Source: Fragosphaeria purpurea
Taxonomy: Eukaryota; Ascomycota; Sordariomycetes; Ophiostomatales; Ophiostomataceae
Length of the DNA stretch: 64,000 nt
Direction of reading: 5' to 3'
NCBI GenBank assembly: GCA_002778095.1
Contig: PCDL01000007.1
Span: 124,001 to 188,000 of the forward strand
Positions within the stretch are counted from its first letter, which is position 1. Each line of letters starts with the position of its first letter. Position numbers and translations under genes: made by a program. The notes beneath the pieces were generated by a model. The model was not told where the DNA came from. It saw nothing but the letters and a program-made list of their open reading frames with translations, and did not search any database. Shown here one piece after another: positions 33,579 to 44,176 of this stretch.

Positions 33579-35174
33579 TTACTATTTTGGGAAAATGATA
33601 CTTCGACTGTCACGATCTTACATAATCATTCTTCTTCACGACGCTGCGCAAGGCAACGTTCGCAATGAAAAAAAAGGGGTTTGATAGCAAAAATTGCGCC
33701 CGGGTCGGCCCCGAAGGACAAACCAAGACGGGTAGCGCCACGGTGTGCAATGCAGGCTTCCCACCCTATGGTCAGGTCTTCTTGATCACCCGACTCATCG
33801 AACAAGGTAAGTATGAAGAAGAAAAAGGAGAAGAAAAGAAAATGAGAAAGGGACGGGCGGCGGGCGCGCCTTATATAGCGTGCTGGCCAGTGGTGGCGAG
33901 TGGTCCGTGCGAGACTGCAAATGGAAGGACTTGTTCCTGGCGTTTTCTGCCGTGGTTGACCGCTGTCGGTGTCGTGATTATGTAACTCACTTGACTACAA
34001 TCTGGCAACTTGGGTGAATAGCTACACACTTGAGTTAGCGCATCAGACAGTGAATCCAAAAAAGGCAACCACCAGCTTTTGTGAAGCCCCCAACGTATTA
34101 CAGCAATACCCTGTACGACGTCCAAAATGACCTGCATTGCCAATCGCCTTGCGGTCCCTCGCGACGGTTTGCCCTCTTGCGTTTTTCTCAACAGCTGATC
34201 TCTCCTCGTGTGCCTGCTTGCTTGCTGCTACTGAACAAAGGAGTCCACCGGTTGTGTACCAGCACACCAAAATCCCGCAGGCTGCGGCCTGTTCAACGTC
34301 GCGATGTGCAACATCCGTCCCCCTTTTTCTTTCAGCTGTTTTCGCTTTTGGAGCTTTCCATCGCCTTTTGGTTCTTTTTCTTGCCAGCCGGTGGGCCCCT
34401 TTGCCCTTAGTCATCGTTTCTCGTTTACAGCCGGACCGCCCGCACATCCCCAAGCCTGGGTCCGGACTCCGGTGGAGAGCACTCAATTTGGGCTTTCTTC
34501 CATTCTCGTCTATATTTCGTTTTGAGCCATGTCCAAGGGCTCGTAGACCAATGAGATGCCGCAGCCCAGTGGGCGACGAAGGCGAAATAGACAGAATAGA
34601 CCAGCCTTTGCGAGTTGCAAGGGGACAAACACCGTCCGGACCGAAGACGAAAGAGTGATAAGAAAAAGAAGGGAAAAAAAGGGGGGGTGGCACTTATGCC
34701 CGCAGACAATGGCAGGAATGGATGTAAATTGGGGTGATAAATAAAATTCAGCAAGCTTGTTCCGTACGCCAAAAGGGCCAATCTAATTCGGAAGAGGTAA
34801 CCCCAGCGTGTGACATCCAGCGGTGGAACGGGCGCACCAACTTCAAGGTGGCCGTCATACTCTGTCTGCTACAGGAATGGCGAGGGGAAAGAAAAAGAAC
34901 GAAATAGAAACGGCCGTGACCAGAGACTCGGGCTCCTCCATGAGAAGGCCCGGTTCGCTTTTCATTGGCTTTTCTATTTCGTCTCGGACGTGGACATACG
35001 AGTGAGAAAGGAGCGGTTGAAATATAAAGAAAAGCACCGCCACCCTGTCCTCGTCTTCCGTGCATCACTTCCTCTCCGAGGCGATAGACGCTTTTGACGA
35101 GGAATTTGAAGATCATTTCTTTCTGAAAAGACCACAGCACAGACCTCAGCCGGCACAGCATCGCATCCACCATC
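33579..35174. other. Intergenic spacer
   Basis: 1.6 kb. A minus-strand open frame (34,043-34,693) has no motif and mixed codon use, so I do not call it. The last 150 bp are the presumed promoter and 5' UTR of scytalone dehydratase. Confidence 0.5.
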
Positions 35175-35935
35175 ATGGGCTCCAGCATCAGCGCGTTTCG
35201 GCCGACGACGCCGGTGGCCAAGTCAATTCCAGACGAGCAGATCTCGTTTGAGGGTAGGTGTTTCCTTTGATCCTTGTCAAAATCGTCGTGGACGTCATCG
35301 TCGTCGTGGGCAACTCCAAGGCTAACACCCTGCCAGACTACCTCGGCCTCTGCGCGGCTGCGTACGAGTGGGCCGACAGCTACGACTCCAAAGACTGGAA
35401 CCGCCTCAGCCGCTGCATCGCGCCCACGCTTCGGGTACGCCGTTAATCGTATCTTTTTCTTTTTCTTGAATGGTCGGTCAATCTACTGACACATGCGTCC
35501 CTCCAGATCGACTACCGCTCGTTCCTCAACAAGCTCTGGGAGGCCATGCCCGCCGACGAGTTCATCGCCATGATCTCCGACAAGAACGTGCTCGGCAACC
35601 CTCTGCTGCGCACCCAGCACTTCTTCGGCCAGACCCGCTGGGAGCGCGTCTCCGACACCGAGGTCATCGGCTACCACCAGCTGCGCGTGCCGCACCAGGT
35701 CTACAAGGACGCCAGCCTCACCGAGGTCGCCGTCAAGGGCCACGCCCACTCCGCCAACACCCACTGGTACCGCAAGGTCGACGGCGTGTGGAAGTTTGCC
35801 GGCCTGTGCCCGGAGATCCGCTGGTTCGAGTACGACTTTGACAAGGTTTTTTCGAGCGGCCGGGACCAGTTTGGCGACGAGAAGGCGGCGGCGGCATCCG
35901 CCACACGCGCAGACATGGTGTCCGTCGGTGCGTAG
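35175..35935 (+). CDS. SCD1: Scytalone dehydratase
   Basis: Three exons (35175-35253, 35337-35434, 35507-35935) join to 201 residues. The cone-shaped alpha+beta barrel (NTF2-like) family is clear: YLGLCAAAYEWADSYDSKDW carries the tyrosine and aspartate of the active site, IDYRSFLNKLWEAMP follows, RTQHFFGQTRWE holds one catalytic histidine, and VKGHAHSANTHWYRKVDG holds the second His and the Asn. The C-terminus PEIRWFEYDFDKVF closes the pocket. The enzyme dehydrates scytalone to 1,3,8-trihydroxynaphthalene and vermelone to 1,8-DHN in DHN-melanin synthesis. No polyketide synthase or reductase partner gene lies in this window, which is common in moulds with dispersed melanin genes. The C-terminal Ala/Ser extension is variable. 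Confidence 0.95.
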
Positions 35936-36388
35936 GCCGTTCGGTTGGTGGGAACGGTTTAGAAACTTCTGTGTGTTGCGGTGTTTTTGGCGCTCAACGG
36001 GTTTTTCCTTTTGCGAATTTTTGCTGTTCTTTTTTTCGTACCATTAATCTCATTGGTTTGTCGCCTTGATTATCACGACGAAATTCACAAGTGTTCTCAT
36101 GTTGCCGTTGTACTTTTAATTTCTGATTTGCACTGAAAATCAATCACATAACCAGGCATTTAATTACCAGTCCTCCATAACTCGTGATATGAACAGGTTG
36201 CCAATTGTTTGCTACATAATATTCTTCTTCTTTTGAGGCGTGAAGAAAGTAATATGTACACAGAAAAAAAAATGAACACATTTCAACCATCCCCCAAAAG
36301 AAATTAAAAAGAGCGTGAATAACCATTAACGACAACGAAATGAAGTATGCAAACTGTATCGAGCACATTGACAGAAAATGCTCGGCAG
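35936..36388. other. Convergent 3' spacer
   Basis: AT-rich spacer between the stops of scytalone dehydratase and the wall protein, holding both 3' UTRs. Nothing else is seen. Confidence 0.6.
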
Positions 36389-37236
36389 TTACAAGCCAAA
36401 GACGCCCATGGACATGCTGGTCACCAGCGCCACGGCCAGTGCGGCCAACGCAGCGGACGCCTTCGCCACAACCGCGGCGGAACCGCTCGTTTCGCTCGCC
36501 GGCGGTGCCGAGCCAGTCTTGTTCCCGCCCGCACTCGTCACGCGCGCCGTGCTGGTTGTTGACGATGGCGAAGACGAAGAGGGCTGTGTCGAGCTGGCCG
36601 TGGCGTTGCTGGCGCCTGTCGTACTGGACGCGGCCCCGTTTGTCTCGGTCGTGCTGGCCGTGGCTGCCGAGCCAGTGGATGAGCCGGTCAGCGTGGTCGC
36701 CGACCCCGTGTTGGTGGCCGACGATGGGCCCGTAGTGGCTCCGCCGCCGGTGTCGGTCGTCGAGCTGGCCACCGCGGCGCCGCCGACGATCTGGAACGGG
36801 TTCGAGTACTGGAAGTGGCTGGCGTCCGCGTCGAGCGTAATGTTGAGGCCGTAGACAGCTTCGGCGCCGAGGCTGGCATCGACGGCCCACGAAAACGAGA
36901 GGTCGGCGTTGTTGGCGTCTGGTGGCGCGGTTAGCAGAGCCGTTCTCAACGAAGGTTTTTAGTTTGCTTGCAGTAAAAAAAAACACAACACCTACGCCCT
37001 ATGGCCGCAATGGGGTTGAGCAGCTGCGGCGACGGCCCGCCGATGAGCGTGAGGGTGATCGGCCCGGTAGGTGTGTCGGCGCTGGGCAGCGTCCACGAAA
37101 TGGTGTAGGCCTGGCCGACGGGCACCTTTTCGTCCTTGAGCGGGCGGTTGATGGAGTCGAAGTTGGGGTCTTGGGCGAGAGCATGGCGGGTAGCCAGGGC
37201 CGTGAGAGCCACGAGGGCGGCTGTAAAAGATGGCAT
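36389..37236 (-). CDS. GPI-anchored Kre9/KNH-type cell-wall protein
   Basis: Two exons (37236-36996 and 36918-36389) join to 256 residues. A signal peptide (MPSFTAALVALTALATRHALAQ) is followed by the KNH-type Ig-like domain: VPVGQAYTISWTLP, GPITLTLIGGPSPQLL, LSFSWAVDASL and ASHFQYSNPFQIVG. This matches fungal extracellular proteins with the yeast Kre9/Knh1 N-terminal domain, linked to beta-1,6-glucan assembly. About 90 residues of Ser/Thr/Ala-rich stalk (heavy O-mannosylation expected) lead to a Gly/Ser site and a terminal hydrophobic helix (AALAALAVALVTSMSMGV), the GPI-attachment signal. The exon 2 acceptor (CACCAG) is chosen because the nearer AG yields a stop. Location is plasma membrane or wall. 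Confidence 0.88.
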
Positions 37237-39044
37237 GGTGGTAAAGGAGATAAACGTACGTTGGTATGTTTTACAAAATGAAAAATGAAAAAAAAAAAAA
37301 TTAACAAAGAAGAAAACAAAAAAAAAATCGACTTTCAGAATAATAAACAAAATGAGCGTATCGGGAAGTGAAGTAAGCCGAGCTGTGAGCTATCGTCAAA
37401 CACGTCAAACACATGAGATGACGCTCAGGGGGGAACAAAACAAAGAAAAAAAAAAGCGGCCTTCATCGCGGAGCTGCCCCCTTTTCTTATAATCACAGTG
37501 TTCTACATTTTATGAACGAGCAGCTCGGTCCCACAGGCAACAATTTCGTTACTGTGAAGAAGGATTCGAGCCGACAATGCCTTTGGCAGTTGGTATTTTA
37601 TTTCATACTTCTGGTCTTTTGAACGAGACGGTGACTGTTAGCACGCGACAATAGGCCGGGCGCAGCACGCAAGAGAGACAATAATGAGGGTTCCGGTTGG
37701 TCTCGGCTGTGCCTTGTCCCCATTTATTAACCTTTTTCTTTTGGTTCTGACCATTGGCCTCATATTCGGCGGCAGGAAAGGACCTCTGGGGTAAGGGGTT
37801 CAGCATTTTTAGCATGCAAAAATGTTCTGCAACTTTGTACCCGTGCGGCACAGTACAATGCCAGAATGACACGCAAAAAATAACGAACAAGAACTGGCAG
37901 CAGAACAGAGAAAAGCGGCCCGGCAAAGTCCCCATCGCAGACGGCTTGCACGCCGAAGGATTCTGTTACGCTTTGCTTCGTCTATTTAGCCAGCAGCAGC
38001 AATGCCCAGACACTCTTAGGTTATTTCACCTTTGAGGCTTCGCTATTGCAATAAAGCTGAAAACAGTATCCGTCTCATTAATTTTTTTTTTGTGAGAGCA
38101 AGACCCCTATATTTGCGCAAACTAAGGTTAATCTACGAGGTGGCTAGGGATCATGAAATCTCGCTCCCTTTGGCCGTGATGCAAACGCCACTTTCGCCGT
38201 GTTGGAGTCGTTGCTCGGCTGATTTGCCTCTTTTCCACGGTCAAAGCTGTCACATCACAACCAAGAACTTGACGCAGGTACTGGCACAAGAATTCCACGT
38301 ATGGGAACGTAGGTTGCATGGTGCTTCATTGGGGAGCTCCGTCAAGGAGGGGGCAGATGATACCTTTACGCCTCCATTTTTTTTTTTTTTTGGTTTTATT
38401 TTATTTTATTTCTTGCCTTGCACGTTTAGCTGCCCCATATTCTTGACTGGTAAGCAGGAGGGAGACTACTCTATTGCAGACTTGCATTGTCAAAGAGAAG
38501 AAGGCAGAAGATGGCACGACAAGACGCTCACTAAGCTTCTCCATGCTCACCGCATTCATCCCGGATGATGCATATGTAACAAGGGCCGATCATGCAGAGT
38601 GCGGCAACACCCGCTCCACCAAAAGCGGATCACTTCGTCTCATCTACTTGCGAGGTTCATGAGCGAAATGGGTGAAGGATATGCGATCTACGAGTTCGTC
38701 CATTCTTCCAACTGTTGTGAAGATAACCCACACAAAACCAGGGAGCATATTACCGTTCCTCGCTAAATAATTGAACAATGCAGTGAGATCCGCTTGAAGT
38801 ATTTTTTTGCGTCGGGGACCTCACATCCAAGGGCAACGGCAGAGGATCACTCATTTTCTGCTTCCAAACAGGCCTTATTCAGCGCAGAGGATGTGCCTAA
38901 CAGCCTGGACATAAACAACACCTGGTTGGATGGACACAGCTGAGTCTTGCCGAGCCATCAAAAACGGTTGGAGTGTTTTTCTTCTTTTTGAAAAAACAGA
39001 CCTACCTTAGCTGTCCTGTGTTCGAGATCTATTTGTACCTAACT
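37237..39044. other. Intergenic spacer
   Basis: 1.8 kb without a supportable gene. It includes the promoter of the wall protein and the 3' region of the first phosphotransferase-like gene. Poly-T (about 38,378-38,392) and TTTTATTTTATTT tracts interrupt any open frame. Confidence 0.5.
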
Positions 39045-40817
39045 TCAGGCATCGGTGTTGTTCCGTACCCCGACATTGAACAGTTTAGACAGCTGTTCAA
39101 CGTACTCCTTGCGGTCCTGTAGCTTTTTGGCCACGACATCCGAAACATTCGGACCCCAATACCGCCAAATCTTGCTGAACACGTTCTCGTCGTCAAGGTA
39201 GCCTGGTAGGATGTTTCTGTGCACGACGTTGTGCATCGCATTGGGCGATTGCAGACACAAATAAAACCAGAACCTCCCGGATGTCCAACTGTCGTCTATC
39301 GCGTCGGACAGGGTCGAACCGGGAAGAAAACGGCAATGGCTTTGCCCGGTGCTGCGCTTCACTGAACCACGTGTTTTCTCTTGCTTTATCTCTTCCTCAC
39401 GAAGGATGCTCATAAACACAGAGCGAGCGGCGAGGTACTTTTGCCTGGCCTCTTCAGAGCGCGTGGTGTCTTCTGAATTGCCCTCCATAGAGTAGATCCA
39501 AAAGGGCGTCCACTGCATGTCCACGGGAACGGACACCATCCACTCGAGGTCGATGAGGCCGGTGATGTTCCAGTTGTCGTCGACAAATAGATTGCACGTG
39601 TTGTCGTCGGACATCCAAAGAGAGAAAGGACCGTTATGGCGTTCGCGGCTGACAAACCGGCTGGAAACAGCCCGCAGAAACGTCCGCACAGACAGTTGAT
39701 TGCGACAGTCATCCTCGTCGTCGGTTGCGTTGGGCGCGGCGAGAAACGAGGCATCGTGAAAGGCCATCATGTCTGCAACGTAGGAGTCGACAGACGTGTA
39801 GGTAGTCTCGGACGGAATGGTCCGCGGCGCGTTTTCGTTTTCCATGATCATCATGGGGCAGGTGAACGGCCGGTTATCCAGCGATATGGTTCCGTCGTAA
39901 TGAAAACGAAACGCACCAATTTTGGGCTGCTGAATGCGTCCGATGGCCAGCATGAGGCGAGCCAGAGAGCGGTAGAGATTTTGCGCCTTGGGGTCCTGCG
40001 GGTCGATGTCGTTCGTGCCGACCACCATGGGCAGCAACCTGCCCATGGGAGGACCAAAGCACTCGAGAAACATGTAGCCAGACAAAAAGGCCAAGTTGTC
40101 TGGGCTTAACAGACCGGATGGCGGCACCGTCACATAGGACGATGGAACCGGCCAGCCAAATAGACGGGCAGTCTTCTGCCGCACATAGAGCCACACACGG
40201 CGAAAGAGTGACACGCGATTGCTCATAGTAAACTGGCTCGTCAGCAACATAACAGAAAAAAGGAAAAGGAGAAAGGTTGCCCTCACATGTTTGCCGTTAG
40301 GCAGGCCAAAGCCGTAGAGCTGCGGGATGCGAATCTCGGGGCAGAACCGCCGCATCCAGATGTAGGAAGCCACCTCGCACCGCATCTTCTCGAGAATCGT
40401 ACCGGGATAGTGGGCCTCGGCACACGAGGACGGAATAGGACACCGGACGATAATCCTACGCTCGGCTTGCATGGCCTCATTTGCCTCAATCGAATCCTGG
40501 ACTTTGCCGTTGTCGCCGCCGCCGCCGCCGCCGCCGTCATTGTTGTTGCTGCATTCGTCACGCACGGACAAGACAGCGGCCACGTTGAATGCTCCGGCCT
40601 TCCATTCTTTTAGAGGACAAACAGTGATGGCCGTCGGGTCTACGCCCAAATGGAAGGCAGCCAAGCCTTTCAGCTGAGGGCCATGCAGACTGAGCTGCTG
40701 AACAAACGACTTGAAACCGAGCCAATTTCGGTTCTCAGTGAGGACGTCTCTTTGGCTTTCGACTGCTGCCTCGTAGTCAAACAGTTCGCCCTTGGAGGCT
40801 GGAATTGTGGTTGCCAT
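39045..40817 (-). CDS. Aminoglycoside-phosphotransferase-like protein, copy A
   Basis: Two exons (40817-40287 and 40232-39045 after removal of a 54-nt intron) give 572 residues. I chose the second in-frame ATG because MATTIPASKGELFDYEAAVES aligns with the start of copy B downstream. Kinase-fold features: an early strand region, YIWMRRFCPEIRIPQLYGFGL (the hinge side), then DDNTCNLFVDDNWNITGLID with the catalytic Asp and Asn, followed by IDLEW, the metal-binding Asp. The His usually preceding the catalytic Asp (HxD) is a Met here. The intron is a multiple of three with no stop, so retention would stay in frame. This fungal APH-like family is greatly expanded in moulds; substrates are unknown. 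It is paralogous to 41,571-43,268. Confidence 0.85.
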   Translation of the reverse strand: MATTIPASKGELFDYEAAVESQRDVLTENRNWLGFKSFVQQLSLHGPQLKGLAAFHLGVDPTAITVCPLKEWKAGAFNVAAVLSVRDECSNNNDGGGGGGGDNGKVQDSIEANEAMQAERRIIVRCPIPSSCAEAHYPGTILEKMRCEVASYIWMRRFCPEIRIPQLYGFGLPNGKHVRATFLLFLFSVMLLTSQFTMSNRVSLFRRVWLYVRQKTARLFGWPVPSSYVTVPPSGLLSPDNLAFLSGYMFLECFGPPMGRLLPMVVGTNDIDPQDPKAQNLYRSLARLMLAIGRIQQPKIGAFRFHYDGTISLDNRPFTCPMMIMENENAPRTIPSETTYTSVDSYVADMMAFHDASFLAAPNATDDEDDCRNQLSVRTFLRAVSSRFVSRERHNGPFSLWMSDDNTCNLFVDDNWNITGLIDLEWMVSVPVDMQWTPFWIYSMEGNSEDTTRSEEARQKYLAARSVFMSILREEEIKQEKTRGSVKRSTGQSHCRFLPGSTLSDAIDDSWTSGRFWFYLCLQSPNAMHNVVHRNILPGYLDDENVFSKIWRYWGPNVSDVVAKKLQDRKEYVEQLSKLFNVGVRNNTDA

Positions 40818-41094
40818 CCATGCGGTTGCCATAAAAATGGCCGGCTTCGTGTAGATGTACGTGAAGGACGAAGAGCCTCAGGGGCACGAAGCGCGCATCA
40901 ACTTCCCGACCCCTGAAAAAAGGGGGCTTGTTGTATTACGTAATAAGACAGGCCAACACATGCCCACTTCCTATGCCGTCAATATCATGGACGTGGATGG
41001 AGTGGAAGTGTGCAAAATGGCAGTGTGTCATCTTTAAGTGACTAGATAATAGTGATGCTGTTTTTATGTTTATTCTGTTCACTCTGAAAAACAA

Positions 41095-41126
<32 letters not shown>

Positions 41127-41570
41127 TATGGACATAAATCACAAGGTAGCACAAGCTATGGACGGTTTTTGATTCACATCAAAAGCCAGTCTGACAATTT
41201 TGAACTCTGACAGTTACTCTTTTTGGTTCGTTATAGTTAGGATAACGAGGTGCCTCTCTGCCTTCGAAAGCCGGGAAGGGCGACTTATCAGGTGTGATAG
41301 GTAGTCTAATTGTCTGCGAAAGACCGTCGTGGTAAAACCCGCCAGCCAGCAATCGCCATCGTCTTCCCAGCCAACCTAGTTTTTGATCTGTATAATACTT
41401 GACGAGTTTATGGAAGCAATTGCCAATTAGTCTCTTCATGGATGCCTCTATTATAAAAGTTCTCCGCAGGCCAACGGAATCCCAGAAACCATCTCGACTT
41501 GGAGCTAGGCGGTTCAGCGTTGTCCAATCACCCAACAGTTCCGTGCCGTTTGCCTGCCTGGACCGTATGT
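40818..41570. other. Spacer between tandem paralogues
   Basis: Holds the promoter of copy A and the 3' end of copy B. An alternating AT run lies at 41,095-41,118, extended to about 41,128 by near-AT sequence. No gene is seen. Confidence 0.6.
41095..41118. repeat. (AT)n microsatellite
   Basis: Twelve uninterrupted AT dinucleotides between the two phosphotransferase-like genes. Confidence 0.9.
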
Positions 41571-43268
41571 CTACGCTTTCCCATCATCGTCACCTTGACC
41601 CGGCTCGGCAGCGGCGTCAGCGGCGGCGGCGGCAGCACTGAACATGTCCCGGAGCCGGCGATTGTATTCTTCCTGCTCTTCGACTTTGCGGGCAATAAAC
41701 TGATCGACATTGGGGCCCCAGAGTGGCGACACAAAATTGTCGAACGCCTCTCGGGAGGCGGTGGTGGCCTCCATGAACAGCGGCTGGATGTTGTCTTGGA
41801 AAACATCGAAGATCGTCCGGGGGCCGTCCAGCGCCCAGAAGAACCAAAAGGCGCCCGCGTCCCAGGACGCCCGGAACAGTGCGGCCTGGGACGGCGCAAT
41901 GGCGCGGCTGGCCGCGACGCGCTTTTCTTCTTCTTCCTCAAAAACCGCTACAAACTCGTCGTGCCGCGCGGTGCATTCCTCCCGGTGATCCGCCATCTCG
42001 TCGAGGGCGTGGCCCGACAGCCAGTACGGCGGGCGCACCATTTCGACGGGCCGCGCACAGGCCCACTCGAGGTCGATAACGCGGGTGATGTGCCAGTCGT
42101 CGTCCACAAAGATGTTGCTCTGGTGCAGGTCGGTCAGGTCCAGGATAAAGGGCCCGTCGCGACGCAGCCGGTCGGTGAAGCGGGGCAGGAGCGCGCGCAT
42201 GGCGGCCAGGACCGCCAGCTGCGTGCGTCCGTCGCCGGCGTAGTGCACCGCGTTGGGCTGCTGCCGCACACGCCGGTCCTGGCACGCGAGAATGTCCAGG
42301 TAGTATTGCTCCGCGCAGGTGTAGGTCTTGTGCCGCGGTATGCCGGTCGGGATGCCCGCGTTTTCTTGGTGCGGGAGATAGTACGTCAGAGGCCGGTTGG
42401 TCAAGGCCAGGACGCCCTGGTCGTCGATCGTCCAGGAGCCGATCCGCGGCAGCGGCCGGGCGGACAGGCTGAGCAGGATCCGCGCCAGGCTGCGGTACAG
42501 ATGCGCACGCCGGGTGGGATCCGCTCGGTGCGTTTCCCAGGATGTTGACAGCATCTCGCCCTCGTCCACGCGCTCTAGAAGCAGGTATCCAACGTCCAAG
42601 AGGCCTTGGCGGCGGTACGGAATGTACGGCGCCAGGATGGAGCCACGCATCCACGCAAAAAAACTTCGAACATGCCATGCGATGCGGCTAAAAATCGATC
42701 CATTCGCAAGTGATGTAAACTGAAAGAAACATCCCATGTTAGACATACACACACACACACAACCTAAACGAGAACAACAGCTTCGACGCGCGCAAACTGT
42801 CAAGAATCCTACCGATTGGCCTCTCGGAAGACCAAAGCCTAACAGGCCCGGGATGGGAACAGCGGGACATTCGCGTTGCAACCAGACGTAGGTGGCCGCC
42901 TCGGTGCGCAGCTTCTCCTCGACGTTGCCGGGACACATCTCTTCGCCCACCTTGTACGGCAGCGGGAAGCGGATGATGAGCCGGGGGGGCAGCCGCGCGG
43001 TCCGGCGACCGGCCGTGATGTAGACGGGCAAGCACGCATTGAAGCTGCCATGCAGCCACTCCCGGACGTCGCCCAGCTGGACATCCGACCGCGCAATGTT
43101 CAGCTCGTGGGCCACCAGCTCCTCGACGACGGTTCGGTTTTGATACAGGTGCGCCCAGAAGTCGAAGCGTTTTTCCGGGTACGACAACTCCTGGATCATG
43201 TCTTTGTCGTTCTCCAGCGCCTCCTCGAGCGACACCCGGCCCCGGAGGAGCGGGAGCGTGACAGCCAT
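41571..43268 (-). CDS. Aminoglycoside-phosphotransferase-like protein, copy B
   Basis: Two exons (43268-42813 and 42719-41571, intron 93 nt) give 534 residues from the ATG at 43,268. Segments align along the length with copy A: MAVTLPLLRGRVSLEEALEN, YVWLQRECPAVPIPGLLGFG, then FTSLANGSIFSRIAWHVR directly after the intron, as in copy A. LTDLHQSNIFVDDDWHIT is the catalytic loop and RVIDLEWACARPVEM the metal-binding region. Asp and Asn are kept, while the HxD His is Leu, a substitution I recall as usual in this fungal subfamily. The intron is a multiple of three and stop-free, so an unspliced message would also be translatable. The product is soluble with no signal peptide; the substrate is unknown. 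Confidence 0.87.
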   Translation of the reverse strand: MAVTLPLLRGRVSLEEALENDKDMIQELSYPEKRFDFWAHLYQNRTVVEELVAHELNIARSDVQLGDVREWLHGSFNACLPVYITAGRRTARLPPRLIIRFPLPYKVGEEMCPGNVEEKLRTEAATYVWLQRECPAVPIPGLLGFGLPRGQSVGFLTVCARRSCCSRLGCVCVCMSNMGCFFQFTSLANGSIFSRIAWHVRSFFAWMRGSILAPYIPYRRQGLLDVGYLLLERVDEGEMLSTSWETHRADPTRRAHLYRSLARILLSLSARPLPRIGSWTIDDQGVLALTNRPLTYYLPHQENAGIPTGIPRHKTYTCAEQYYLDILACQDRRVRQQPNAVHYAGDGRTQLAVLAAMRALLPRFTDRLRRDGPFILDLTDLHQSNIFVDDDWHITRVIDLEWACARPVEMVRPPYWLSGHALDEMADHREECTARHDEFVAVFEEEEEKRVAASRAIAPSQAALFRASWDAGAFWFFWALDGPRTIFDVFQDNIQPLFMEATTASREAFDNFVSPLWGPNVDQFIARKVEEQEEYNRRLRDMFSAAAAAADAAAEPGQGDDDGKA

Positions 43269-43963
43269 TGACGCGGTATATAAAAAAGTCCCCCTCCCAA
43301 AAAAAGATCGCGATGAGATAGCAGTAGTGGAGCGCGCGGCGCGGGAAGGCTAGGGAGGAGATCGCCACGGTTGGCAGATTTAGGCTTTAACTAGCACGGG
43401 ACCACCGTACCAGAGCCTAGGAACGCGTTGTATTTTGAGCGTGGAGAGGGGTTGGGGCCATCTTCATTCCCAATTGGGTAACTCCTTTTTCACCGCCTGC
43501 CCCCCTGACCCCTTTTCCGAATTATCACACAAGTTAACCAAGCAACGTGAACGTTATGAAGGCAGTGTATTATATTGATGACGAGTGCCAGTAGGGGACC
43601 CAAGCGGTCGCCTGGCATTGCGCCGTGGACTTGGGCATTCTCGCTTTCTCGGATCTAATCATACCCGCCAGCAGCCGTCATATATGGCTACATAAATCCG
43701 GGGTTATGTTTGTCACTTGCATTTCAGAAATAGGATTTATGGACGCCACTAGTCAACCTAACAGGTTTGTGTTCACTTTCATTCTGTAGACTGCCGAGGG
43801 CAGACGTGAAGGCTGGAAGTAGGTGGGCAGGTGTGAAGAATGCCGGAAAGCCGGCCGTGGTACACCTTATGTAGAAGACAACCCCCCTTGATTTGGCTCC
43901 TCTCGTTTTCCATCTGCCAGACCAATGCTGGCAAAACGCGCAGCATCCGCGTCGGGCTCAACC
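43269..43963. other. Intergenic spacer
   Basis: Promoter of copy B and unassigned sequence. No gene is seen. Confidence 0.6.
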
Positions 43964-44176
43964 CTACTGCCCACCCTTGTTGTCTTCCTGTGCTCGCTTC
44001 TCTTCTTGCTCGCGCGCTTTCTTTTTTTCTTCCTCCTCAATCCTGCTTTTCTCCTCTCGCTCTCGTTTCCGTCTGAGTCGGTCGGCCCTCGCTAGTTCTC
44101 CGGTGCTGCTCAGCAGTTGTATGGTCGATTGGTCGGTCAGGGCCAAAGTGATGTTTTTGTGGTCTTCTTTATCCAT
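43964..44176 (-). CDS. Possible small charged coiled-coil protein
   Basis: A 70-residue frame from the ATG at 44,176 begins MDKEDHKNITLALTDQ and turns into a continuous Arg/Glu/Lys helix (RADRLRRKREREEKSRIEEE) ending DNKGGQ. The charged heptad-like pattern and absence of low-complexity DNA favour a real product. Isolation, the poly-C just upstream (about 44,187-44,198) and the lack of any family argue against. A TATAAAA-like sequence lies on this strand at about 44,315. I do not recognise it. Confidence 0.3.
   Translation of the reverse strand: MDKEDHKNITLALTDQSTIQLLSSTGELARADRLRRKREREEKSRIEEEEKKKAREQEEKRAQEDNKGGQ

Noticed and set aside
33665..34693. Open frames upstream of scytalone dehydratase as further melanin genes
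   Set aside because: No reductase or polyketide synthase motifs occur in any frame of this interval.
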